DNA of 64,000 nt from Natrinema zhouii (GCF_013456555.2 NZ_CP059154.1:1612001-1676000), one strand, 5' to 3'; shown: positions 1 through 11,805, numbered from the stretch's first letter. Program-made: numbers and translations. Notes: generated by a model not told the origin, from the sequence alone.

Positions 1-386
1 GAGTCATGTCCTCGGCGGTACAGACAGTGGCTCCAGACACGCTCGTCGAGGATGCCGCCAACACGATGCTCGACAACGGAATCGGATCGGTCGTCGTCGT
101 CGACGACGAAAATCAACTCGAGGGGATCCTGACGACCACGGACTTCGTCCGAATCGTCGCCGAACGACAGCCGAAGGATCAGACGCCGGTCTCGGAGTAC
201 ATGACCACGGACATCGTCACGACCACGGCCCAGGACAGCATCCGTGACGCCGCGGACGTGATCGTCGAACGCGGCTTCCACCATCTCCCCGTCGTCGACG
301 AGGACGAGGGCGTCATCGGGATGGTCACGACGTCCGATCTGGCGGGCTACATCTCGCGCGTGAAGTCGCCAAGCCCGGACGAATAG
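1..386 (+). CDS. CBS-domain pair protein (5' end outside window)
   Basis: This is a two-CBS-domain protein, a class that usually binds adenine nucleotides and acts as an energy or ligand sensor. The visible 126 residues hold nearly all of CBS1 (about residues 1-55) and CBS2 (about 62-118, with an EYMTTDIVTT entry strand and the HHLPVVDEDEGVIGMVTTSDL core). The first ATG is at position 6, but the codon before it is Val. A V-M-S-S run is the usual interior of the first CBS strand, so the real start probably lies upstream of the window. No other domain follows before the stop. The ligand and partner are unknown. Confidence 0.85.
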   Translation, partial: VMSSAVQTVAPDTLVEDAANTMLDNGIGSVVVVDDENQLEGILTTTDFVRIVAERQPKDQTPVSEYMTTDIVTTTAQDSIRDAADVIVERGFHHLPVVDEDEGVIGMVTTSDLAGYISRVKSPSPDE

Positions 387-571
387 AGAGGGGACCGGTG
401 AGTTTGACGCAAAGAAAGAGACGGCAGTAGCCGGTTCGCCCACCTGACCGGCTGACCGGTGCTCGAGCCCCTGGAGAGGTACCCGTCAGTGGCTCAGTGG
501 TGGACAGCCACTACTCCACGCAGCGCTGTGCAATCGCGCGAAACCGCATCGGTCGGAACTAGCGGTTCGTC

Positions 572-991
572 TCAGTTTTGGCGGCCAGTACTCTCGCAGT
601 CGCCGTCGGAATCGTGGTCGCGTTCGGACGGGTTTTCGCGGTCGTCCTCGGTCATCCAGCGGACCGTTTCGTCGAGCTGGTCGCGCAGCGCGCGGGCCTC
701 CGCCGGCGTCAGTTCCGCGTCGGCGTGGCCCGTCCCGTGATCGCCGGCCATCGCGTCGATACTCAACACGACGCGGTGGCTCCCGCGTTCATCGCCGCCG
801 TTCGACTCCGGCCGCACCGAGATGTCGGCCCGGTCGGGATAGTCCCGCGGCGGTCCGAGTTCGAGGTCCGTCTCCCCGCGCGTGACGCCGACGCGGACCC
901 GCTCGGTGTGCTCGAGATCGAACGAGTCCGTCGGATCCGCCTCGAGCGGCGTCGGCTCCGGCTCTCCGGAGTTCATGTCATTCGATACCAT
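572..991 (-). CDS. Uncharacterised acidic protein, 139 aa
   Basis: I do not recognise a named family. The frame stays open upstream to 1183, but the acidic, haloarchaeal-looking sequence begins at the ATG at 991 (next ATG at 976). The upstream part is Arg-rich shadow of the neighbouring gene's frame. The protein has an acidic N-terminus, a central beta-type stretch (VRVGVTRGETDLELG) and a helical segment near residues 95-115 (LTPAEARALRDQLDETVRWM), then a very polar tail. It has no signal peptide or membrane segment, so it is probably cytoplasmic. The convergence of reading style and length suggests a conserved small haloarchaeal protein, with function unknown. Confidence 0.6.
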   Translation of the reverse strand: MVSNDMNSGEPEPTPLEADPTDSFDLEHTERVRVGVTRGETDLELGPPRDYPDRADISVRPESNGGDERGSHRVVLSIDAMAGDHGTGHADAELTPAEARALRDQLDETVRWMTEDDRENPSERDHDSDGDCESTGRQN

Positions 992-1121
992 GCGTGACAG
1001 TCGTCCCGCGACCGCCTTGTCTCTGTTCCCGACAGGTGCTCTCCGAATTGACGAGGAGACACGGAGACGAGGAGGCACGGAGACGTGCAGACGAGCGCAG
1101 AGACCGCGGCATCGGCCGGCG

Positions 1122-2135
1122 TCAGCTCGAGGAACGCGGGACGAACGGCCCGAAATCGGCGGTCCGAGCCGCGATCGTCGCAATCCGAAGCGCGTAGCTC
1201 AGCAGGACCATAAAGGGAAGGAAGACGAGGACGACGCCGCCGGCAGCGATTGCGAGCAGCAGCCACGTACTCGAGATTGCTGCGACAATCCTCGCGTACG
1301 AGACCAGGAGCAGCCCGCCCCCGACCAGCGTCGGGAAGCCGACGTACAGGAGCATCCGCGAGAGGACAGCGAGTTCGTGCTGGACGTACAGCGTCTTGAA
1401 GGTCTGCCGGGCGATCGCGAGGTAGCCGAGCAGTTCGATCAGCTCCTCGAGCGGCTCCGTCTCGTCGAAGGCCGCTCCCCAGTCGTCGCGGAACGTCCGC
1501 GCCGCGTGGTAGTAATTCCCCTGATGGTGACCCAGGACGGCTGACAGCGCCTCGAACGTCCCGAACTCGGCGTCCTCCAGCGCGTCGGAAACGGCCCGTC
1601 CGTCCGACTCGAGGGCGACGATGAAGCGCTCGAGTTCGTCCCGTTTGTCGGCGTCGGCGTCGGCCGCGAGCGCGTCGGGAAGCCGCCGAGCGCGGTCCAC
1701 CGTCGCCGTGACGATCACGTTCAGGAACGCGGCCGGCGACGCCGGACTGACGCCCGACGCGGTCAGTTCCTCGACGTCCCGCTGGAAGTCGGTCATTCCC
1801 TCGAACCGGTCGCGCAAGTCGGGCGTCCAGCCCAGTTCCTGGGAGAGCACCAGCTGATTGATCGCCAGCACGATCGTGATAAAGGGGAGTGTCCCGCCGA
1901 CGAGCGAGCCGAACAGCGTCACCACGGCGTCCGCATCGGTCACTGGGAACAGGTCGACGGCGTAGAGCGCGACGACGGCGGCGTACAGGCCGAGCGACAG
2001 GATCCCGGCGATCGCCAGCCGGTGGCCGTCGAGTAACAGCCACCGTTTGAGCGGCGATTCGGTTATCTTCTGATAGGTCAACTGGCTCTCCTCGCCGTCC
2101 GCGGTCGTGGCGAGTTCCCGGTCGCGTGCGCTCAT
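1122..2135 (-). CDS. Membrane protein of unknown function, 337 aa
   Basis: This polytopic membrane protein has two N-terminal membrane segments (about residues 40-60 and 75-100), a soluble helical acidic domain of about 150 residues, and two C-terminal membrane segments (about 265-315). The start is placed at the ATG at 2135 (MSARDREL). The open frame runs back to 2213, but the extra 26 residues are not needed. The layout of membrane pair, cytosolic helical domain and membrane pair suggests a signalling or transport accessory role, but I recognise no catalytic motif. It lies just upstream of the 139-aa gene on the same strand, and the two are probably independent. Confidence 0.7.
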   Translation of the reverse strand: MSARDRELATTADGEESQLTYQKITESPLKRWLLLDGHRLAIAGILSLGLYAAVVALYAVDLFPVTDADAVVTLFGSLVGGTLPFITIVLAINQLVLSQELGWTPDLRDRFEGMTDFQRDVEELTASGVSPASPAAFLNVIVTATVDRARRLPDALAADADADKRDELERFIVALESDGRAVSDALEDAEFGTFEALSAVLGHHQGNYYHAARTFRDDWGAAFDETEPLEELIELLGYLAIARQTFKTLYVQHELAVLSRMLLYVGFPTLVGGGLLLVSYARIVAAISSTWLLLAIAAGGVVLVFLPFMVLLSYALRIATIAARTADFGPFVPRSSS

Positions 2136-2240
2136 GTCGGCACCGACAATGGCATCACGGAAAAGAGCGGGTACGGCACTGTCGGCGGCTGATTGTGCGA
2201 GCGGGAGAAGCACGGTCCGGATTCGTTCGTGATCGAGCGC

Positions 2241-2657
2241 TCAGTCGACGGTAAACGTCTCTTCGTCGAGGGACGCGCCGCCGACCCAGCACTCGCGGGC
2301 GAACCACGCGAAGTAGCCGACCACGCCGACCGTGAGTACGGCCTCGAGCGGGCCGAGGCCAGTAACGGTCTCGTTCGCGAGGAGGCCCGCGACGCTGACT
2401 GCGGCCCATCCGATCGCCAGCAGCGCGATGGCGATCGCGGCGACGCGGGGCCAGCCGAGGGTGGTCGATCCGATCGAGACCCGTTCGCGGTGTCCGGCGG
2501 CGACCATCGCACTCCCGACGACGACGAGCCACGAGATAAGCAGGAGTGTCGACGGAGTCGTCGGCGAGCCCAGGACGACGAAACTGGCGGCCAGAAGGAG
2601 CGTCGCGACGCCGCTACCGGTGAGCCCGCGCCGGACGATCGTCTTTCCCGCGTTCAT
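2241..2657 (-). CDS. Small four-helix membrane protein, 138 aa
   Basis: This hydrophobic protein has about four transmembrane helices (near residues 12-30, 34-52, 66-88 and 100-118) and a short acidic C-terminus. I prefer the internal ATG at 2657 (MNAGKTIVRRG), because it puts the positively charged residues just before the first helix. An ATG at 2678 is also in frame. No family is recognised. The gene is transcribed leftward between uvrA and the 337-aa membrane protein. Confidence 0.65.
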   Translation of the reverse strand: MNAGKTIVRRGLTGSGVATLLLAASFVVLGSPTTPSTLLLISWLVVVGSAMVAAGHRERVSIGSTTLGWPRVAAIAIALLAIGWAAVSVAGLLANETVTGLGPLEAVLTVGVVGYFAWFARECWVGGASLDEETFTVD

Positions 2658-2756
2658 GGCAGCGGCGTTGCCGTCCACCGTCGTTAATCGTTCGGATCGC
2701 CGCGCCAGGCCCGGGTCGCTATCACCGATCGCCTCCGTGAGACGTGGACGGCGCGT

Positions 2757-5720
<2,964 letters not shown>

Positions 5721-5959
5721 CGTTCGATCGCAGCGGGGGACTGTCCGTCCTGTTGATACGGTTCCAGATTCATTGTACCAGAGTCAGTAGCCGGAAGGCC
5801 TTAACGAGTCTGAAAGCTCACTGCCGTGCTACCGATTACCAACCTATGTGTGACCGTCTCGGAGCCATCGTCGATCGGTCGCGATCAGCACGTAATCTGC
5901 GACACGAATCGAATCCCGCTTCTCTCCCGTTTTATGAACGCCGAGCGAGAAGGGGACGT

Positions 5960-6193
5960 ATGGACGACGTCGACTTCGACGAACTCGTGGCCTCGGTAAC
6001 GCTTCGTGAGGAAAACCAGGCGATCAAGAGCTATCAGAACACGGTGGCGATCTCCTGCCCGGCCTGTGGCTCCCAGTTCGACGATCTCATCGTCTGCAAG
6101 GAAAATCCGACGAGCCTCAATCTCTCGAAACAGCTGGATCTGTGCGTGGGATCGGCGGACGATCAGGCGGTCATCTTCACGCACAAGAAATAG
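5960..6193 (+). CDS. Small CPxC zinc-ribbon-like protein, 78 aa
   Basis: The protein carries a CPACG motif near residues 37-41 and a later Cys (about 49) in an otherwise small alpha/beta fold. It somewhat resembles a family of small haloarchaeal proteins sometimes annotated as flagella cluster proteins, but I hold that name loosely. The start at 5960 (MDDVDFDEL) is chosen because the acidic coding style begins there, although the frame is open upstream to 5753. The gene lies at the border between housekeeping DNA and a lower-GC stretch. Confidence 0.7.
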   Translation: MDDVDFDELVASVTLREENQAIKSYQNTVAISCPACGSQFDDLIVCKENPTSLNLSKQLDLCVGSADDQAVIFTHKK

Positions 6194-6274
6194 CGTTCCA
6201 ACTCCGCTGAACCCCTTTTCAGCTATTTTAGTGAATAGCCCGTTCACTATATGTCCGGACTTATCGTCAGGACT

Positions 6275-6286
6275 AAAACATATAAG
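6275..6286 (+). promoter_or_regulatory. TATA-like element of the 32-codon ORF
   Basis: An A/T-rich box (aaaacatataag) is centred about 23 bases before the ATG at 6304. This is the spacing expected for a leaderless haloarchaeal transcript. It is inferred from sequence only. Confidence 0.4.
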
Positions 6287-6303
6287 TATCAATTGGTACA
6301 CTA

Positions 6304-6402
6304 ATGGACATAATGCGGAAAGTCCTTATTGGTGCCGCTATCGGACTTGCAGCCGCTACCCTCTATGACATACTCAATATAGGAAGCCTTCTGGGGCTTT
6401 GA
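6304..6402 (+). CDS. Putative 32-aa hydrophobic peptide
   Basis: This short ORF begins with ATG at 6304 and encodes one membrane helix of Ala, Leu, Ile and Gly with a basic N-terminal pair (MDIMRKVLIGAAIGLAAATL) before a stop at 6400. A TATA-like box lies at the leaderless distance. It could be a small membrane peptide, or a chance ORF in a low-GC stretch. The combination of promoter spacing and a credible membrane-insertion signal is the only support. Confidence 0.4.
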   Translation: MDIMRKVLIGAAIGLAAATLYDILNIGSLLGL

Positions 6403-6435
6403 GACAAGTATCAGACGTAGAACTGAACAATAGGT

Positions 6436-6472
6436 AGGTAGTCTACACAGGGGATTCTACCCTGAACTACCT
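6436..6472. other. Two-tier inverted repeat (hairpin)
   Basis: A 7-base outer stem (AGGTAGT / ACTACCT) encloses a 5-base inner stem (CAGGG / CCCTG) with a 7-base loop. It lies just downstream of the 32-codon ORF and could be its terminator or part of a structured RNA. No U-tract follows. Confidence 0.4.
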
Positions 6473-6653
6473 GCAAAGAAGAACAGCAATTCGCTATGTG
6501 AACTTGCGAACTTACCGCTGTAATTCTATCAGATGCCAGTGGGATTGTGAGAATTGTGTTGAGTACAGAGCGCGTCTGTTGCGACTATTGAATTCTGAAG
6601 ACGACGGTAACTATGGGTGCAGGGTAGCCCATGCCCATCATACTGAGTGTGAA

Positions 6654-6839
6654 CTACTGTGAATCCACGGATCGTTCGAGAGTTTTGAGACCAAGATAGA
6701 CGACTGCTCCTACGAAAAGACCCTCTATAGCTGCGTTCGCCACAACAGATTCGATGAAAGTTAGCTGTATTAATTGCGTGACTGCTGTACCAAGAACCGC
6801 AAAAATGCCGGCGGCAAACGCAAATCTGAGTCTAACCAT
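6654..6839 (-). CDS. Two-helix membrane protein, 61 aa
   Basis: This small protein has two transmembrane segments (about residues 5-24 and 32-50) and a polar tail ending in SVDSQ. The frame is open to 6977, but the ATG at 6839 (MVRLRFAFAAG) puts two Arg residues before the first helix. A TATA-like A/T run also lies about 20-25 bases upstream on this strand. Base composition is lower in GC than the flanks, consistent with acquired DNA. No family is recognised. Confidence 0.55.
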   Translation of the reverse strand: MVRLRFAFAAGIFAVLGTAVTQLIQLTFIESVVANAAIEGLFVGAVVYLGLKTLERSVDSQ

Positions 6840-7107
6840 ATTATAGTTGTAAAATACACATTTATGACTGTTTTGGTGGTAGATAGCACTCATTGTATTT
6901 CCTCCAATTGTATCTCCCGTGCTGAATATACCCTCTCTATTCAGCACGCTATTTCTCACAAAATATGGACAGGTCATAATGGGTCGTGGTAAATAGAGGG
7001 CGCAAATCTCGCAGTATGTTACCTCCCAGTTCCTGCAGTGGAATCGCGTAGCACGGGAGAGGACGTTCCACTGGAATCACATTGAGTCATCATTTTGTAT
7101 CTTTAGC

Positions 7108-7425
7108 ATGAATGCATCACTTATGGTCCCCTATATCAGCGACGTTCTGTTCAACGAGCCACAAGGCCATCCCAACTCACTCATCCAGTTTGGCCTGTCG
7201 CTCACCTTCTTGTGCATATTCGTGTATGGTTCGAGTGTCGGCGACGCTGGAGAATTCTTGTGGGTACTATTCCTTATCGTCGGAAGTGCGCTGTTCGGAA
7301 TCGCCGAGTCCCTCCCCGAGAACCGGCGACAGGCGGCGGGCGTACTCCGCTTCGCGGGAATTCTCGTACTCCTAATTCTGTTGCTATCCGGCTTCCTCCG
7401 TCTTGAGTTTCTTATTGGCGGGTAG
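7108..7425 (+). CDS. Three-helix membrane protein, 105 aa
   Basis: Three hydrophobic segments (about residues 27-42, 48-66 and 80-98) predict a small integral membrane protein with the short cytoplasmic loop ESLPENRRQ. The starting ATG follows a TATA-like T/A-rich sequence (ttttgtatctttag). It does not resemble a named family that I know. It is the largest gene of the low-GC block between 6.2 and 7.8 kb. Confidence 0.6.
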   Translation: MNASLMVPYISDVLFNEPQGHPNSLIQFGLSLTFLCIFVYGSSVGDAGEFLWVLFLIVGSALFGIAESLPENRRQAAGVLRFAGILVLLILLLSGFLRLEFLIGG

Positions 7426-7842
7426 CCGTCGGCGTTGCCGTTCTCTGTACTAATCTTCCCCTTCGGGCTTATTGATCATTGTAGGGTCAATTCGCAGAGT
7501 TACTCCACCTGCTATCTTACAATCTATGGCCACCGATTGCATACACGCTCTATATCCAGCAGGTTGTTTCTGATATTTATCCGGGATGTGGGTGGCCGCT
7601 CTAGTAACACCTTCACCTTTACTGACCGAATCGGTACGTTCCAAGTACAAACCCGCCGTCAAGCGACAGCCAGCTAAGAGCAGCGTTGGCAATCATCTCC
7701 GAAACGTCTACTTCGCGTCTCGAGCCCCATGTCACCGAATCGACTGACCGCTTCCCGAGCCGTGATCGCTGTGACCCGATCTCGAGTCTGGAAAGCAGTA
7801 CCCGGACCAAAGTGACTTCGGCCGGTAGCCCCAAGGGAACCC
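7426..7842. other. Intergenic stretch without supported gene
   Basis: Two overlapping 80-codon frames on opposite strands occur here, but neither has haloarchaeal composition, a recognisable domain or a credible promoter. The sequence may be gene remnants at the right edge of the low-GC island. Nothing else is visible. Confidence 0.5.
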
Positions 7843-8349
7843 ATGACCGACGACGCCGCGGAAACACTCGCGGTCGACGAATTCGTCGAGTACTGCCGGA
7901 CGCAGGCCGGCTTGCTCTCGGGGAGCGTCGAGACGATGGGCAAGGAGGCCGACGAGCTACTCGACGAGATCGACCAGGAGATGGCCGAGATCCGATCGCG
8001 CCTCGAGGCGCTTCCGGACGGAGTCGAAGGGACCGAAACGCCGTCGACCGCGGACGTGCCGGACGCGAGCGAGGTCGACGTCGCGGCAATCGAGGAGTTA
8101 CAGGAGGAACTCGAGGAGAAGCAACTCCTCGTCGAGGCCAAACAGACCCGAATGCAGGCGTTTCAGGAACTGGCTGCCGGCTACACCGAGTTGGCCGAGG
8201 AGCTCGCAGCGACGGCGGACGACGGACGGGACGCACTGACCCGCATCGTCGAGTTCGAGGCCGACGCCGATGCGCCGCTGTACTTCGACGACGAGCGAGA
8301 GACGATGGTCGAGGTCGCGGCCGAATCGGCGGAGACGGACTCCGAATAG
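7843..8349 (+). CDS. Acidic coiled-coil protein, 168 aa
   Basis: This soluble, highly acidic protein has two predicted helical stretches. One is near residues 10-55 (long runs of E, D and L with heptad spacing). A stronger coiled coil is near 88-135, around EELQEELEEKQLLVEAKQ. It ends in a short beta-type segment and an acidic tail. It has no membrane segment and no catalytic motif. It converges on the aminotransferase gene with only 9 bases between the stop codons. It is probably a conserved haloarchaeal protein of unknown function. Confidence 0.7.
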   Translation: MTDDAAETLAVDEFVEYCRTQAGLLSGSVETMGKEADELLDEIDQEMAEIRSRLEALPDGVEGTETPSTADVPDASEVDVAAIEELQEELEEKQLLVEAKQTRMQAFQELAAGYTELAEELAATADDGRDALTRIVEFEADADAPLYFDDERETMVEVAAESAETDSE

Positions 8350-8358
8350 GCGGTCGCG

Positions 8359-9525
8359 CTATCTGAACTCCTCGTCGAGTGCCTCGAGCAGCGCGTCGAC
8401 ATCCGCCCGGCTGTTGAACGCGTGGATCGATGCGCGAACCGCGTCCGGATTCGGGAGGTGTCGGATCACGAGACCCTGCTCAGCGAGCCGCTCGACGGTC
8501 CGCTCGGGGTCGTCGACGGCGATCGTCACCAGTCCGGACTCGGACGCTCGCGGACTCAGCAATCGCTTGTCCGGAACCCCCTCCTTGAGCCGATCGGTGA
8601 GGCGTTCGATTCGCCGGTGGATCGTCTCGAGTCCGATCTCCTCGAGGATCGTGATCGCTTCGGTCAGTCCGGCGTGGGGGGCCGGGCTCGCGGTCCCGAC
8701 CTCGAATCGCCGCGCCCCCGCCGCGTACTGATAGTCGCCGACGTTCGCATCCTCGACGCTCCGGTAGCCGATCGCCGCGGGGACGCGGTCCCGTTCGACG
8801 CCGTCGCGGACGAACAGAAAGCCGGCACCGAAGGGGGCAAGCAGCCACTTGTGGCCCGCCCCGACGACGAAGTCGGCACCCCACTCGCGAACGTCGACCG
8901 GAACCTGCCCGGGGGATTGCACGGCGTCGACGAGCACCAGCGCACCGGCGTCGTGGGCGATCTCGACGATCGTTTCGATCGGTAGCCGCGTTCCGTGGGT
9001 CCAGGTGAGCGAACTCACACAAAACAGCGTCGCGTCTTCGGCGGCTGCTTTCACCGCCTCGAGATCGAGCCGTCCGTCCTCGTCGACGGCTTCGCCGTCT
9101 GCTCGTTGCGTCGGAGACGCAACGCTGGTCTCGAGCACCCGCACCTCGACCTCGTGGTTGCGCTCGAGGCGCTGCCACGGCAGGATCCCCGCGGAGTGCT
9201 CGAGATCGGTCCGAACGACGACGTCGTTCCCGTCCCAGTCGAACGCGCCCGCGACTCGGTTGATCCCGTCGGTCGTGCTCTGCGTGAGCGCGATCTCGTC
9301 CGGCGACGCTCCGAGCAGGTCGGCGACGGCCGCTCGCGCCTCCTCGTAGGCATCGAACGCCGCGGGGTACATCCCCTCCGCTGTTGGGGCCTCGTACTCG
9401 TGGTGCTCGAGGGTCGATTCGGCCGCCTCGACGACCCGGCGCGGGCTCGGGCCGCCGGCGCCCCAGTTACAGTAGACGCTCGACTCGAGGGCGGGCATCG
9501 TCTCACGGAGCTCGCTGGGTTCCAT
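8359..9525 (-). CDS. Class V PLP-dependent aminotransferase
   Basis: This is a fold-type I PLP enzyme of the class V group, related to cysteine desulfurases and isopenicillin-N epimerases. Features over 388 residues are the PLP-phosphate loop (ALTQSTTDGINRVA), the conserved Asp in VLVDAVQSPGQVPVD that pairs with the pyridine nitrogen, and the Schiff-base Lys in GAGHKWLLAPFGAGFL. The desulfurase catalytic Cys loop is not evident, so an aminotransferase or epimerase role is more likely than sulfur mobilisation. There is no SufBCD or IscU neighbour. The substrate cannot be assigned from sequence. Confidence 0.85.
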   Translation of the reverse strand: MEPSELRETMPALESSVYCNWGAGGPSPRRVVEAAESTLEHHEYEAPTAEGMYPAAFDAYEEARAAVADLLGASPDEIALTQSTTDGINRVAGAFDWDGNDVVVRTDLEHSAGILPWQRLERNHEVEVRVLETSVASPTQRADGEAVDEDGRLDLEAVKAAAEDATLFCVSSLTWTHGTRLPIETIVEIAHDAGALVLVDAVQSPGQVPVDVREWGADFVVGAGHKWLLAPFGAGFLFVRDGVERDRVPAAIGYRSVEDANVGDYQYAAGARRFEVGTASPAPHAGLTEAITILEEIGLETIHRRIERLTDRLKEGVPDKRLLSPRASESGLVTIAVDDPERTVERLAEQGLVIRHLPNPDAVRASIHAFNSRADVDALLEALDEEFR

Positions 9526-9727
9526 AGGTCGACTGTGGGTCGGTATCGTGTTCGGTCTGACGGTCGCCTCGAGTCGCGGGCCGCGAACCGTCGTCGAACG
9601 AGGAACGAGCGGTCGGAACCCGCTTTTACCGCACCGTTCGGTGAGAGGGGGGGGGTACTTAACTGCCCATGATATGCGGGGTTTCCGCGATCAGATTACT
9701 ATTCGTCGGGAACCGTCGTGATGGTTG

Positions 9728-9735
9728 ATCATATG
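9728..9735 (+). promoter_or_regulatory. TATA-like element before nirK
   Basis: An atcatatg box is centred about 29 bases before the nirK ATG at 9761, within a T/A-rich stretch. This is the right spacing for a leaderless transcript. A TGATCA palindrome overlaps its left side, and a regulator may bind there, but that is inference. Confidence 0.35.
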
Positions 9736-9760
9736 TCCACCACTATATGCAAGTAGGACA

Positions 9761-10849
9761 ATGACCGCAACTCAAATCAACCGGCGGCAGATGGTACAGG
9801 CGATCGGAGCGACCGGCGCGCTGGCAGTGGCCGGCTGTCTCGGTAGCAGCACGGAGGGGAACGGTGCGGAAACCAGCGAACCTGCGGATGAGGACGGACT
9901 GGAAGCGACGAAAGCGGTCGACATCGAACGGATCGCGCGGGATCCGACGGACGTTCCGGCACCGGTCGACTGGAACGAGCCCCGCACGCACGACGTGACG
10001 CTTCGGACCGAGCGAGTGACCGCTGAAATCGAACCGGGCGTTACGTTCGACTACATGACCTTCGAGGGGCAGGTGCCGGGGCCGATGATTCGGGTCCGCC
10101 AGGGTGACACGGTCACCCTCACCTTCGACGTCCCCGAGGACATGAACCTAGCGATGCACAACGTCGACTTCCACGCGGTCTACGGCCCCGGCGGGGGTGC
10201 CGACGCGACGACGATCGCTCCCGACGATGACCCGACCCAGATCGAGTTCCGCGCGGAGTACCCCGGCGTGTTCATCTACCACTGTGCGGTCCCGGCCATG
10301 GACTACCACATCAGTAGCGGCATGTTCGGCTCGATCCTCGTCGAACCCGAAGACGGGCTGCCCGAAGTGGACAACGAGTTCTACCTCGGCCAGCACGAGA
10401 TCTACACCGCTGGTGAGGTCGGCGAGGAAGGTCACCACGAGTTCGACCACGACGCGATGAAGCGCGAAGAACCCACCTACGTCATCTTCAACGGGCAGGC
10501 CTACGGCTTCACCGCCGACGGCGTCGGCCCCATGCAGGCCAACACCGGCGAGACCGCCCGGGTCTACTTCGCCAACGGTGGCCCGAACCTGCTGAGCTCG
10601 TTCCACCCGATCGGGAACGTCTTCAGCAACCTCTACCGCGACGGCGACCTGCTGAGCGAACCCGCGAAGAACGTCGAAACGACTCCCGTCGCGCCCGGCA
10701 CCACCATCGCCGGCGAGATGGAGTTCCCCGTCCCCGGGCCGGTCAAGCTCGTCGACCACGCCCTCTCGCGGGTTGTCCACCGCGGCGCTCTCGGCGTCAT
10801 TGACGTTCAGGGCGAGGAGAACCCCGACGTCTACGACGAGGATCCGTGA
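9761..10849 (+). CDS. nirK: Copper-containing nitrite reductase (NirK), Tat lipoprotein
   Basis: NirK reduces nitrite to nitric oxide in denitrification, on the outer face of the membrane. The start at 9761 gives a twin-arginine signal (NRRQMVQAIG) with lipobox LAVAGC, lipidated Cys about residue 26. Two cupredoxin domains follow. Type 1 copper ligands are His133, Cys175, His183 and Met188. Type 2 ligands are His138, His174 and a His in the SSFHPIGNVF motif of domain 2. The Cys-to-His spacing of 8 is one shorter than in classical AniA/NirK enzymes. No nor, nos or nar gene is nearby, so it may be a single-gene acquisition or part of a dispersed pathway. Confidence 0.95.
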   Translation: MTATQINRRQMVQAIGATGALAVAGCLGSSTEGNGAETSEPADEDGLEATKAVDIERIARDPTDVPAPVDWNEPRTHDVTLRTERVTAEIEPGVTFDYMTFEGQVPGPMIRVRQGDTVTLTFDVPEDMNLAMHNVDFHAVYGPGGGADATTIAPDDDPTQIEFRAEYPGVFIYHCAVPAMDYHISSGMFGSILVEPEDGLPEVDNEFYLGQHEIYTAGEVGEEGHHEFDHDAMKREEPTYVIFNGQAYGFTADGVGPMQANTGETARVYFANGGPNLLSSFHPIGNVFSNLYRDGDLLSEPAKNVETTPVAPGTTIAGEMEFPVPGPVKLVDHALSRVVHRGALGVIDVQGEENPDVYDEDP

Positions 10850-11052
10850 GCGGGAACGGTCCGCTCGACGATACCCCGTTTCTTTCTGTTCCACTTCTTC
10901 CTCGAGTCAAAGTCGTCGCTCGAGCCGGGCCTATTGCTCGAGTTGAACCCGTCACTCCGATCCGATGGCCTCGTCGCTCTTCGATCCGGCACTGCTGACG
11001 AGAATCGAGAGCCGTGCCAGGGACCCGTCAGTGGTCACCCAGAAGCGACTGC

Positions 11053-11292
11053 CTAGAGCTCCCCGCTCAGAACGACCTCGTTGTCGACCCGCTCGAGCAT
11101 GTCTTCGGTGACGACGTAGTCCTCCTCGTCTTCGCCCTCCCAGCCGACCGACGCGAGTACCTGTTCCGCCACGCTGGGGTTGGGATCGACGAAGGCTCTG
11201 CGCCCGTCGACTTTGGCGACGATACCGAGTTCCTTGCCAGCGACATCGACGACTGTCTTTCCGACATCGTCGTCAGTCAGTGGTGCTGTCAT
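11053..11292 (-). CDS. PRC-barrel-like small protein, 79 aa
   Basis: This 79-residue beta-rich protein has the pattern DDVGKTVVDVAGKELGIVAKVDG, typical of PRC-barrel-like domains of about 70-80 residues. Such domains occur in RNA-maturation and photosynthetic-complex proteins, and stand-alone versions are common in haloarchaea. An acidic C-terminal half (GWEGEDEEDYVVTED) follows. It has no membrane segment. Its function in the cell is unknown. Confidence 0.75.
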   Translation of the reverse strand: MTAPLTDDDVGKTVVDVAGKELGIVAKVDGRRAFVDPNPSVAEQVLASVGWEGEDEEDYVVTEDMLERVDNEVVLSGEL

Positions 11293-11546
11293 ATCCGTGA
11301 TTACGGCGACCGCCCGGGTAAGTGACCGGCCGTCCCGTGCCGGTTCGATGATCGGAATGTCGGTTCGACGCGAAATGATGGCTCGGATGCGGGATGGCGG
11401 CTTGGATGCGAAACGTCAGCCTGAACGAGCGCGGCATATACCGCCTGCAGCTGCTGGCCAGAGGAAGCTATCCGTGCGCCCCCGGACTATTTGACACCGG
11501 TCGTCGATACTTCGACCGACGCGCCCTCGCCGCGCGATCACTACCC

Positions 11547-11696
11547 ATGACACAGACACTCGAGATCAGCGACGACCTCAAGGAGCGACTCGACAACCAC
11601 TGCGAGGAGGGCCAGTCACCCGAGGAACTCGTCGAAGAACTGGTTGCGATGTACGAGACCGAGGGGGCCTTCCTGCAAGAGGGCTACTCGGAGTAA
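11547..11696 (+). CDS. Small helical protein, 49 aa
   Basis: This short gene encodes LEISDDLKERLDNHCEEG followed by two helices. The pattern resembles a ribbon-helix-helix start, as in antitoxin-type or DNA-binding proteins, but it lacks the usual basic strand. I therefore call it only a small conserved helical protein. The frame extends upstream to 11394, but acidic coding bias starts at this ATG. No toxin gene is adjacent. Confidence 0.6.
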   Translation: MTQTLEISDDLKERLDNHCEEGQSPEELVEELVAMYETEGAFLQEGYSE

Positions 11697-11805
11697 GGCG
11701 ACGAGTGTGGACCCTGCGCAGTCGTCACCGGGACGAACCGACGAGCGGACGCCCACAGTATGTGAAATGATGACACTCAAGTAGGTCGTCCGCCTAGTAG
11801 TTCAC

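Noticed and set aside
7450..7692. 80-codon minus-strand frame with opposite-strand partner at 7435-7677
   Set aside because: No acidic bias, domain or promoter, and the two overlap each other completely.
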